The notes under the pieces: generated by a model
Seen by the model: the letters and a program-made list of their open reading frames with translations, nothing else
Told to the model about the DNA's origin: nothing
Database searches by the model: none
Part shown: in pieces, positions 54,708 to 64,000 of the stretch
How positions within the stretch are numbered: position 1 is the first letter of the stretch
Layout: every line of letters begins with the position of its first letter
Position numbers and translations under genes: made by a program
Assembly (NCBI GenBank): GCA_033064195.1
Contig: JARBJD010000191.1
Location: forward strand, 1-64,000
Reading direction: 5' to 3'
Origin: Blattamonas nauphoetae
Taxonomy: Eukaryota > Preaxostyla > Oxymonadida
Length of the DNA: 64,000 bases

Positions 54708-56686
54708 GTGGAGGAATTCAGAAGATGTGAAAATGAATTCAAGAGTGGCGATGAAACCGTCCAGTTCAAGATCGCTTTCTCTGTGTTCAATATTCTTTCG
54801 TCAGGTCTGTCCCATGAATGTTTTCGATACTTTAGATTTTTTGGGCATTCTTTCCTTTGTTTGGGATTGACAATTCTTCCCTCTTGCATTGTTTCAGAAT
54901 CATCGAAAATGAAAGAACGAAGTGAGATTGGGATTCGGAGTGGATTGTTGGAGAGATTTTCGGAACGACTTTCTTCGACCTGTCCATCACCCCTTTCTGT
55001 GTGTCTCTTTTCTTCTCTCCATATGATGTTCTTTCCGTCGTTTTGTTTTGGTATCATGTTCAGGCCGTTCTGTCGAGTGTGATTGGAGTGATGGTGACAT
55101 CGGTGTCAGAAGGACGACAGAGACTTCGCAGTGACTTGATTCCTTCCCTTCTTGCCCTCTCATCCGTTTGTTCCTCTCTTTCTTCACTTCACGTCTTTCT
55201 TCTTCTTTCCCTCCTTCTCGTTGTTGTTTTGTTGTTGTTGTGTTGATCAGCATGCAGACAGTTCGTTGTCGACACCAGCCGCACACTCGATTAGGTTTCC
55301 TCTTTTCTCTCTTCTTCATCATTCTTTTCCCTTTTCTCTTGTTCTCTTTTCTTCTGTTCCGATTTGATTTGTGTTTGGAGTCTTCTGTATGGAGGAAGTC
55401 TTTCGTCGATGGAGATGGAGGGAGTGCTGAGTTCGGGAATTGTTGAAAGACTTTGCTCTCGAATCGAAAGCGACTCTCGCGAAGTGGATCTTGTGCCGAC
55501 ACTTCTTGTTTTGGACCGATTGTGCTCTGGATTGAAGCAAATGATCTCGTCTTCATCCAAACATCGTGAATCTGAACAAGCGACAAACAAAGGAAAGGGT
55601 GATCAGCACGAAGCCATTGAGATGTCTGATCGCTTCTCTCTCGTCCAACGCTGTGGATTTGCGCTCACTCGAATCGAGCAGGCCGTTGTGACATTTGGGC
55701 GATCGTTGGAGAAAGTCGAATGTGACGAGCAAGTTCGTGTTTTGCAGGAAAAAGTTGGGGGAATTGTGTTCCGCCATTTCTCATCGTCGATCGCGTCTCC
55801 ATCGCCGAAAGAGATTGGAGCGATTGGGATTGACTTAGCAGCTGTTCGAAGGGAGATGGATGACAAGATGAGAATGATAGAGAAGGAGAAAAGCCTGATG
55901 CAACAAGCAGAAGAGGAGAGGCAGAGAGAGTTCTGGAGGAAGATGAGAGAGATGGAAGCAGAACGAGAAAAAGAGAAAAGAGAGATGGAAGAAATACAGA
56001 GGATGAATGAAAAATGGATTAAAGAAGGACGACAGAGGGAGGAAGAGAAGAAGAGAGAAGAGGAAAAGAAGAGAAAGGAAGAAGGAGAACAGAAGAGAAA
56101 GGAGGAAGAAGAGAGAAGAAGGAATGTGAAGGAAGGAGCGGCAGCCATCGAAGTGTATCAACAAGACAAGGTCACTGTCGTTGGAAATGTGTTTAGAAGT
56201 ATCTCGGGAAACAACTACCATCTTCTCTCGCATTCATTCGGAGCTGTTGTCGTGCGAATCACTTTCATCATTCGAGCCATCTCCCATTCATTTTCCTTCG
56301 GAGTGATCTCGATGCATCTGACAGAACAAGCAAAGACAGCACAGAATTGGTTCTTGAGTATGAAAGGAGGAGCTGGATGGGACTGCCATTCGGGCTGGCA
56401 TTATTCGAGGCAGAACAACAAAGACACACACAAAGGGACAGCATGCAAAGTGGGAGCCGTTGCACAGCGAGTGGTGCTGGAGGCAGACGGACGAGACGGA
56501 AAGAGAACACTTCGACTGTCACAAGATGGAGAGACACAGCCAGTCTTCTTCTCCAACATTCCTGTCCCCTTCCGACTCGTTGTCGATCCATGTGGAAATG
56601 GGGACTCTGTTGAGATAGTGTCAACAGAAGTTTTGAGAGAGGCGTCGATGGTTGGAGGAACGATTCCTATCAAGATAGATGAATAA
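54708..56686 (+). CDS. Helical/coiled-coil protein with C-terminal SPRY-like module
   Basis: A multi-exon gene. Exons: VEEFRRCENEFKSGDETVQF to about 54804; intron 54805-54897; SSKMKERSEIGIRSGLLERF to 54998; intron 54999-55063; AVLSSVIGVMVTSVSEGRQR to 55165; a longer intron to about 55400; then a main exon from about 55400 to TGA at 56686. The first part resembles ARM-like helices (SGLLERFSERLSS, SSGIVERLCSRIES). The middle is a very charged coiled coil of Glu/Lys/Arg (55850-56130). The C-terminus has the module SFGVISMHLTEQAKTAQNWF to LRLSQDGETQPVFFSNIPVP, similar to the tail of the kinase at 984-2935 (LFVNDQRQP, SNIPENVRFAL). The protein has no kinase domain. The third intron's acceptor is not fixed and upstream exons may exist. 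Confidence 0.65.
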
Positions 56687-57439
56687 AGCAGGACGAGCAC
56701 TTCACTTGTAGGATCTTTCTTTTTCGTTTTCACTGGTTTCCTTGAGAAAAAAACGCTGAAAGAAAAGAGAATGATGTGGGTGGTGAAATGAAGTAAACGG
56801 TCACAAGGAAAGAATCGCATCTTCCCCTGTGTGGTGATGTGTGACATGCAGAAGATGTGTGTATGAAGTGTGAAGGACATGGAAATGAAGTGTTGAGATG
56901 CGAAGTCGCGGAATGTTCAAACGAAGACGGCTGCGAAGCCTTGGTGCACATCAACAAAGTGACAGATTGTTAGTTGACATTCCATTCAAACGCAAACAAG
57001 ACAAAGAAACACAATAATACCTTCAAAAGAAGAAAAGAAGAACAAAAGGATGAAGACCCAGATCTGATTGTCTGGTCTGTGATGCGACGAGAAGCAAGAA
57101 AAGTTAAGTTTTGTATCGCTGCCGAGCCCATTCAGAGTCGGCGACGAATGCTTTCAATCACTCACCATGTTGAGATGAGTGATGGATTGGCAATGAAGAA
57201 TAATTGAATGTTATCAAAGGATTGTGACCGAAATTGGAGTGCTGAATAGACACTGGCAATTTGCTCGAAATAGAGATGTGTAATTTGGTGGAGTGAGGCT
57301 GAGTCTCAGGACGAAGTGTGGATGACGTGATGTGACTCGAGTTTCGATAGTGAAATGAAGAATGGTCGATGTCGCCAAGTGTGACGTGTGGTTAGGCGAG
57401 ATCGAGGAAGAAAGAAAAATAGAGATTGAGCAAAAGTTC
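56687..57439. other. Non-coding spacer
   Basis: About 750 bp, purine-rich on the plus strand. A frame at 56974-57207 has Lys/Asn-rich composition without family resemblance. The left arm of the foldback element starts at its right edge. Confidence 0.35.
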
Positions 57440-58842
57440 TATAGTAGTAAAATAACCCGGCGAGGGTAAAATGACCCGGGGTGAAAACCCCCTTTTTTGG
57501 ACCCCTCTTTCCGTCCATCCCATATTTCTCGGAACCAAAATTTTTTTGGGTCCCACTTTTTTTTCCATAATGTTTGTCTCAACTCCTACTATCGATCGAG
57601 GTAGAAATCGAACCTCCAAAATAGGATCCTGGGCCGGGGTGCCTATTTCGGAACCATATTTTGGCCTATTTTTGACTTATTTTTGGCTCCTAAATAGGAG
57701 GTCCTGAACATTTAAGCTGAGGGGATCCAAACTTCACGACCACTTTTCTCCACGCCTGTTCCAAATTTTTCTTTCTCGTTTCATTTCTGGTTGTTTGGGA
57801 TGTTTTTCTCTCGAAATCACAATTTTTTGAAAAATGAAAAATCGTGGTGGGACCTGGGTTGAAATTTAGGGTCAAAAACTGACTTCCCTGTAGAATAAGC
57901 TTAGGGATCTGAAAACTTGTTTTGATCATATCTCCACAACCAGACATAGTTCCGACATGAGGTTTTCACCAATATGGATGTTTTGTTGGATTATAGTTTT
58001 TTCTGAAAATTTTGAAAAAAATCCCCTTGCGGCAGTTGAGATATTTTTGTGGGTTTTTGGCATTGGTTCGAAAGGACAGCTGTCACTTGACATGGGATGA
58101 TGCACCCGTCTCCACATTTAGTCAAAATGATGCAGACACAATCAGAATCGAATCCAAATGCTAAAATTGGTTAGAATCGTGCTTGGGGGGAGAGGAGTTG
58201 AGATTTATTCTCAGATATACACGAAAACTATCAAAAACGACAAAATAGGAGGTCTTCGAAATTTTTCAAAATTTTCAGAAAAAACTATAATCCAACAAAA
58301 CATCCATATTGGTGAAAACCTCATGTCGGAACTATGTCTGGTTGTGGAGATATGATCAAAACAAGTTTTCAGATCCCTAAGCTTATTCTACAGGGAAGTC
58401 AGTTTTTGACCCTAAATTTCAACCCAGGTCCCACCACGATTTTTCATTTTTCAAAAAATTGTGATTTCGAGAGAAAAACATCCCAAACAACCAGAAATGA
58501 AACGAGAAAGAAAAATTTGGAACAGGCGTGGAGAAAAGTGGTCGTGAAGTTTGGATCCCCTCAGCTTAAATGTTCAGGACCTCCTATTTAGGAGCCAAAA
58601 ATAAGTCAAAAATAGGCCAAAATATGGTTCCGAAATAGGCACCCCCGGCCCAGGATCCTATTTTGGAGGTTCGATTTCTACCTCGATCGATAGTAGGAGT
58701 TGAGACAAACATTATGGAAAAAAAAGTGGGACCCAAAAAAATTTTGGTTCCGAGAAATATGGGATGGACGGAAAGAGGGGTCCAAAAAAGGGGGTTTTCA
58801 CCCCGGGTTATTTTACCCTCGCCGGGTTATTTTACTACTATA
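57440..58842. mobile_element. Foldback element with ~580-bp near-identical arms
   Basis: Left arm about 57440-58020 and right arm about 58260-58842 are reverse complements, separated by a ~240-bp centre. Ends read TATAGTAGTAAAATAACCCG and its complement. The TA at each end may be a 2-bp target duplication as in Tc1/mariner-type elements. Two differences between the arms were seen by eye (a G/A change near the tips and a one-base length change in a G run near 57636). An identical 85-codon frame appears in each arm on opposite strands, but this only reflects the arm identity; no transposase is visible. The near identity indicates recent formation or gene conversion. Confidence 0.85.
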
Positions 58843-58930
58843 TCAGAACGATAGTGGTGAGGAGGCAGAACGATAGGCCATGCTGTGATGTGAGAGTGGG
58901 GATTGCTAAGAACACGACAAGAGAAAGGAT

Positions 58931-60184
58931 CTATTCGTTCTGGAAGGTTGGCTTTTTTGATCTCGATGACGGATGGAGATCAGGTTGTCGATTCGGGAGC
59001 ACACGAAGATTATCGGCGTCATCTTTCTTTCCTTCTCCAATCGACTCCAGACGAGATACAGCCGATTCCAGTGATGGACGAGATAAAGGATTCAGATCCA
59101 GACATTCCAAAAGAAGAGTTGCCAGCTCAACTGGCTCAACAGAATCCATCCGAGGAACAATCCCCATCCCCAGCTGTCGTTGAGCATTCACAGCATCTGT
59201 TTCGCTGAACGGAACTTGGCCTGTCGTCATTTCCCACAAGATCAGGCCAAGCCGAAAAACCGTCACTTTCTGTTCATCGATTCCATTCTCACAGTTCTCT
59301 TCTTCAGGTGCCGCCCATCGCTTCCCTTCCTCCGCCTCTTTCGGTGCTCCTGAAAGTGTGTGCACGGTTGTTGGAGGATGTGACGGTGTTTCGTCGTTCA
59401 GTTTGAAACAGATTGAATTCGATGGAGAAAACAACACCCAGTGTGGACTCAGTCTTCGAAGTGCCAGAGCAGTTGGACGAAGCGCGAGCAGTGTATCAAC
59501 TGCCTTCGCCACATCCAATCGCGCTTGACTGATGTTCAAGACCGACATTTCCTGACGTCGATGAAGTCGATTGAACAGAGTGTCGTGTGGATTCGCAAAT
59601 CCATCTTCGATCTTCGGTCGAGCAAACTCATCCTCACCCACAATCACAACTGCTGCTTGACCTGCAGTAGACGGTATCGTGTCGGAGTTCTGAAGGGAGG
59701 GATGGGAGGAAGTGTTGTGGAATGTCAGAGCTGGATTCAGTTGCTTCTGACCAACTGAGTGCACAGAGTTCTGATTGTCTTCGATGTCACCTTCGTCTTT
59801 CAACACTTCGATCTTGTCCTCTGTCTGGTCCAGTTCTTGTGGCTCTTCATTCAAACCTTTTCTTGTTTGTTTCCTGTTTCGGTGTTTGATCACAAGAACC
59901 ACAACCAGAATCAATGCCAACAGAACACACACCAAAACAATCACGAGAGGAATCCACCATTTCATGTTGTCTCGAATTGCTTCTGCCAGTCGACCAGACG
60001 AGTTCAGTTGAACGATGAAACTGTTCGTGGTTGTCTGATTCTGCCCAAACAACAGTCGTCCACGCCATTCCAGTGAGTCAACCAGAGAGGTGAGAGCCGA
60101 GCTGGGAAGTGTGCTGACGATCTTCGTCTCACAATTGTTGGACAATTTTGGGAAATTGGAAAATGCCGGAAAAAAGACAAACAA
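58931..60184 (-). pseudogene. 5'-truncated relative of the giant pseudokinase surface protein
   Basis: The minus-strand frame matches the last ~400 residues of the protein at 15231-22505. It starts just upstream of SLEWRGRLLFGQ (there SLEWRGRLVFGD), followed by the membrane helix WWIPLVIVLVCVLLALILVV, a basic stop-transfer, an acidic linker, LFNRLHRRQEMS, RRLSPHWVLFSPSN at the catalytic-loop position (no HRD), KRWAAPEEE for APE, VFRLGLILWEMTTG and NPLSRPSLESAV, ending in TAG. The large extracellular part is absent: upstream is a TGA and unrelated sequence, and no ATG precedes the first matching codon. Either the 5' exons are lost or an intron lies upstream. The kinase-like part is well conserved. 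The foldback element ends about 90 bp beyond its stop. Confidence 0.75.
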
Positions 60185-60631
60185 AATGCGAACCTTTTCT
60201 CCAGCTCCAAATCATGTCATGTCACAGTACGATCCTTCCATTCGTCGCGATGTTGAGAGTTCTCTGTGAGAACGACAGACCATCAGCTGTTGATCCCACG
60301 CCGGAATATGTGTTGGACTGTCAGACCTACCGAATTGGTCCCTCAATCAGATGTTTTTTGGATAGAGCGTGCTGATGACGAGATGGGAAGTAGTTGGTGG
60401 ATGGGAGGACTCGACTTGGGTGAAAATTTTTGAAGTCATAAAAATCTTCGGTCCGGATCGATGTCCCACATCATCGGACACTCAGACTCAACTCACTCTT
60501 TTATTGATAAAAAACATTGTGACACAATAAAGTGCAGAAATAATATGTGAAAAACAATTGTCTCTTTTACATATGATGATGTTGATTGATCAGCCCAACT
60601 TCTCGCATCAAACAAATGACTTGATGTTTCT
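60185..60631. other. No gene seen
   Basis: About 450 bp between the truncated pseudokinase copy and the decayed Lys/Pro-rich gene. I looked here for further extracellular exons of the pseudokinase family and found none. Confidence 0.4.
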
Positions 60632-61510
60632 CTAATCTGTCTTTCGCAAATGTCTTGGACAATACGCGCATTTCGTCAATTCCACCTCTCCATCGGGAGT
60701 TGAGAGATGACTGTTTGTGTCAGGTGAGGTGGTGGCAGACGTGGGTGTTTCATCCTTCGCTGTCGGAGGAGTGGTTTCGTCTGTAGTTTCGGATGTGTTT
60801 GCAGATGCGGATTCTTTTGGAGAGTTCTTTGTTGTGGGTATTGTTCCTTTTATCCTTCGTTTTCGCTCGTTCTTCATCTTCCATCAGTTTGAGTTCGATC
60901 ATCTCTTCAAAAGTCATGTTCTGCAGACGGCCGATAATGATTTGTTGATCTTCGATGTTCACAGGCTTCTCTTCAGCTTCTTCATCTTTCGGCTTGTCCT
61001 CTTCCGTTGCTTCATTCTGGTTGGGAGGAGGATCGTCTTTTGGCGGTTCGGTCTCGGTTTGAGATGGTATGGGTTGCTCAGAAGGCTGTGAGGTTGACTT
61101 TTCCTTCTCGGGAGGAGATTTTTGTTCAAGCTTCGGTTCTTCAGGTGTTTTTTGTTTGGCAGTTTCTTTTTTTGTTTTTTCTCTTTTCCTGCCTGTGGTT
61201 GAGGTGAAGGAGAGTTTGGTACTCTTTCCTTCGGTGTCTTGCTTTAGGAGGAGTCTGTAATAGGAGTCTTTCCATTTGGCTTTGGAGAAACTGAAGATTC
61301 CCGTTTGGTTGCTGGGGCTTGTGAAGTATCTTTCTTTAATTCGGATTTGTCCTCATTATTGATTGATGTCTTTGATTCTGGTTTGGAGTTGTCAGTTGTG
61401 GAAGTGTCCTTCTCGATCTTCTTCTTGTCTTATGAGAGTTTGGATTTGGACGCTGAAAACTTGGATTTTGTCGGTTTCTTGGCAGTAGGCTCTCCATTTG
61501 GGTCTGACAT
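60632..61510 (-). pseudogene. Decayed Lys/Glu/Pro-rich gene
   Basis: From the ATG at 61510 the minus strand reads MSDPNGEPTAKKPTKSKFSA, a low-complexity Lys/Ser/Thr-rich protein. The same frame continues through two TAA codons (near 61432 and 61250) flanked by similar text (KSKLS-stop-DKKKIEKD, TDSS-stop-SKTPKE). It then changes frame to EEPKLEQKSPPEKEKSTSQP, a segment MTFEEMIELKLMEDEERAK (about 60880-60930), and changes again to TTDETTPPTAKDETPTSATT, ending LTKCAYCPRHLRKTD. No GT-AG introns explain the joins. Two stops and two shifts point to a pseudogene. It has no recognised function. Confidence 0.55.
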
Positions 61511-62593
61511 TGTCAATCGATGAGACCTGAGTTGAGGAATCCGGCTTCAGAAACAGTGACCGAGACAGGTTGTCGTTTCACGGGTAGATCAAGTCCGTTC
61601 CACAGATTCGAGAACACTACGATGACAAGTGAAGAAGGTGTCTCAATTCTACCAATTATTTTCTAAATTATCATTTCCTCAACTTCTCTTCTTATCTTGC
61701 TCATTTCAACAAAATCAAACATATTCATACCTTCTCCTTCATTTTCTTGAATATCTCTCCATTCTTCATCCTTTCCTTCTTCCTCATCAATCTATCAAAC
61801 AGATTACCTTCACTATCGCCTTCGGAACAAACCAACTCAGGACGAATCCATCTCATCGACATCTGCCTCTCTTCAGGCCTCTGGTCTGCACTGTCTCCAT
61901 CGTCAACAACCATCACATTATTCGCTCTCTCGTCTCTTCTCTCTCAGTTCACCTTAAGTCTTCAAGACGTTCATCAAGAACGTCATCATCCGTTTCATTG
62001 ACAGATCTTCCTCCACAACCTTCCTCTTTCTACACTCCATCCGCACCTCACTTTCCAATGCCCGATCAGAAGTATGCCCTCAATATGTCCATTTCACCTA
62101 ATTCCCACTCTCTCACAGTCCTCCGTCAGCCATGTCTCATCAATACGCTCAATATCATCACCAATCGTCTGACTTTCCCGTCTTCTTCATCTTTTTGTTT
62201 TTCTTCCTTATTCAGACCGTATTATCTCCCAAATGGCGAGCAATCTGGATATTCGTCAAGTCAAACTGAGTTTGTGAACGATATATGGAATTTTCGAGTC
62301 TTTTTAATTTATCTCATTCATATTTTCAAATTTCGACCATATTTCGTCATCCATATCTCTTCATTATCACCGACATCGCCTTCACGTCTTTAACTCTTCA
62401 TCAAGACCTCTCATCTGCTCATGGCTGACGGAGCTTGCAGAAGAAGCGAGACAGAGCTACTAAAATAGAAAACAAATCGTATACCAACTTTTCAACAAAC
62501 TGAATCACAGTTTGAGGGAAAACGAGGTAAGAATGAGAATGCAAGAAGAGCAGTGAAAATCACGCCAACACAGACATCATCACCAACACACAT
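61511..62593. other. No confident gene
   Basis: A plus-strand frame is open from 61629 to 62393, but its translation is Ser/Leu/Phe/His-rich with no domain and looks like translated CT-rich spacer. A segment TSSSVSLTDLPPQPSSF (about 61990) could be a short exon. Otherwise nothing is seen. Confidence 0.35.
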
Positions 62594-63212
62594 GTTCGAA
62601 GTGCGGGTGCTGAAAGAACACAGACACTCGAAGATCAAAACAGTGAAGAAATATCAACCTGGAGAGGGAGGAGAAAATGAAGAAAACAATGATTCTAACC
62701 GCAAACGGGAATGAGTTGACTGAATGAGCCATGATTCAAAAAAAGAACGAAAGCTACCTACCGACTTGATCACACCAGAAAAACGAGCAAGGAGCGAAGA
62801 AGGAGAAAGAACGAACAGTGATAACAGTGCCAACGAGTACAATGAAATGTTTGTTTCAGAAGGAATGGAGAGAAGAAGAAATGTTCACGAAACATAAAAC
62901 ACAAAAATTCTCTTTCAGAACCGACAGCATGGTGACGGGAGACTCGGACGCCAACGCTGACAATGTGACCGAATTCGACATCGACACTCGCTCGCAGTAT
63001 TATGGAGGGGCGAAGCCTCAATACGCCACAATTTTGTTCTGCGGGAGGAAAGTGATGGACACTCCGATCTTTGACGACCTAGCACGATTGACGTCTTCGC
63101 ATGCTCTTCCTCTCCCAGTTGAGTCTGCAGTTGCTCAAGTTTGGATTTAACAACATGAAGTGGATCCGTCCGAAAGAGAAGAAGGAAGGGGATGCCGCAC
63201 ATCAAGCCTAAT
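62594..63212 (+). CDS. Possible multi-exon gene, unrecognised
   Basis: Three blocks on the plus strand look coding: MFEVRVLKEHRHSKIKTVKK (from the ATG at 62594), a middle block MVTGDSDANADNVTEFDIDT followed by SQYYGGAKPQYATILFCGRK (62930-63070), and an end NNMKWIRPKEKKEGDAAHQA then TAA at about 63210. The blocks are in different frames and I could not fix the introns. No family recognised. Low confidence. Confidence 0.3.
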
Positions 63213-64000
63213 CAGTCGACAAAGATGTTAAGCCCAATAGATTCAATCGCTCGAAGAAGTCGAAGATGGAGAAGGGGAACGACGAGATCCAGACATCACC
63301 ACCAACACTTCACGGACTGCCAATTTGAAGATTCGTTTTAATCACATCAGAGAGTTTATATTCAATTTATGGGTGCGATCTGTACTACAACTGTTTTCAC
63401 AATCATGTCATAAAACATGGAGATCAATATAATCACTCTCATACCAAGAAATCACCTCCGTGCAATATCCGACGCTGAAACCAATGTCAACAAGACAGTC
63501 AACTCTAAAGACACACTGCTGGTCTCCACTGGTTTATCGAAGTACCAGCCCAAGTTGTTCGTGTGCAAAAAACGACGTGTCACTAGATGAGCTTCTACTT
63601 ACGTGAGCTTCTTATAGTCTGATGATGACACGATCTTTCAATTTATGATATGTTGAGCAAAAACGACTGACCCGAAACTGTTCGTGAGTATTCTAGCAGA
63701 CCAGCCATTGGGAAAGCATCTGTATATATTTTCAAATATGATTGAACATATTTAGATCTTCATTTTGCAATGATTCATTCTCGTTGACTTCGTATGTCAT
63801 TCACCACTGAAAAGACGAATGAATCACGGAGAAGAAGACGAAAATGCTCAGATACGAGAAGCAAATGGGCGAAAGACTAAAGCATGGAAAGGAACGAGAA
63901 ACAAATACTAAAACGCAGACATGGAAATACGAGAAGATCTGGATATGAACCGGTAGAGGGGGGCCGATCTGAAGACTAACTTATAAATGCAGGATGGCGA
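63213..64000. other. No gene seen
   Basis: About 790 bp of AT-rich sequence with no open frame of note, running to the end of the window. Confidence 0.4.

Noticed and set aside
57690-58591. Identical 85-codon frames on opposite strands as a duplicated gene
   Set aside because: Their identity follows from the inverted arms of the foldback element; composition and context are non-coding.
60632-61510. Reassigned TAA/TAG code for the whole window
   Set aside because: Well-supported genes in the window end at TAA (42657-43694), TAG (8213-10623, 10997-12289, 41225-42280) and TGA (15231-22505), so the standard code is used.
61629-62393. A 254-codon plus-strand gene
   Set aside because: Ser/Leu/His/Phe-rich translation of CT-rich DNA, no ATG context, no domain and no similarity to other frames in the window.
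1-64000. tRNA or rRNA genes
   Set aside because: I looked for A- and B-box-like words and for conserved rRNA segments on both strands and found none; a dedicated search would be needed to exclude a divergent tRNA.

Overview
The window reads as nuclear DNA of a protist, and most probably an oxymonad flagellate (Preaxostyla) close to Blattamonas nauphoetae. That placement is an inference from gene content: short GT-AG introns (many 28-160 nt), very large secreted surface proteins ending in a membrane helix and a dead kinase domain, an expanded family of ~350-residue helical proteins that I associate with that genome, and coiled-coil proteins or kinases with a C-terminal SPRY-like module. No bacterial signature is present. 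Stop codons behave as in the standard code: intact genes end in TAA, TAG and TGA. I saw no tRNA, rRNA or CRISPR array.

Layout. 1-15 kb is gene-rich: a spliced protein kinase with a SPRY-like tail (984-2935, -), a broken family member (4086-4929, -), a TM2-domain protein (5578-6259, +), a multi-pass membrane protein (6689-8035, -), a WW-WW-MyTH4-RhoGAP protein resembling ARHGAP39/Vilse (8213-10623, +), a BAR-domain protein (10997-12289, -), remnants of the helical family and of a second small family (12330-13699, +), and a Rho-like GTPase with a CAAX box but a degenerate G3 motif (14128-15051, -). 15.2-22.5 kb is one very long gene for a 2424-residue secreted/transmembrane protein with a pseudokinase tail. 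22.5-25.1 kb holds an unrecognised multi-exon gene.

25-36 kb is a nest of mobile DNA: a 282-bp inverted duplication whose copies lie 10 kb apart, a 601-bp foldback element with a TTA target duplication, and a DIRS-like tyrosine-recombinase retroelement (27262-35271, coding on -). The right terminal repeat of the DIRS element was later hit by a 3.4-kb hAT-like element (31740-35172, 8-bp target duplication). The hAT-like element has no visible transposase; it carries pieces of host genes and a 47-copy minisatellite.

36-46.5 kb is dominated by the ~350-residue helical family, with intact, once-interrupted and fragmentary copies, plus a ubiquitin-like protein (38646-39667, -) and a coiled-coil protein (41225-42280, +). 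46.7-57 kb has a GPI-type surface protein, an OB-fold-like protein, a PIF/Harbinger-like transposon (50668-53163) with a frameshifted DDE transposase, an unknown spliced gene and another coiled-coil/SPRY-like protein. 57.4-58.8 kb is a foldback element with two nearly identical ~580-bp arms. Beyond it lie a 5'-truncated relative of the giant pseudokinase protein (58931-60184, -), a decayed Lys/Pro-rich gene (60632-61510, -) and about 2.5 kb in which I see no convincing gene.

How the genes might relate: the RhoGAP, the Rho-like GTPase and the BAR protein lie within 7 kb and all belong to cortical actin/membrane remodelling, but they are on different strands and I infer no operon. The surface receptors, the GPI-type protein and the helical family look like fast-evolving multigene families turned over by duplication and transposition.
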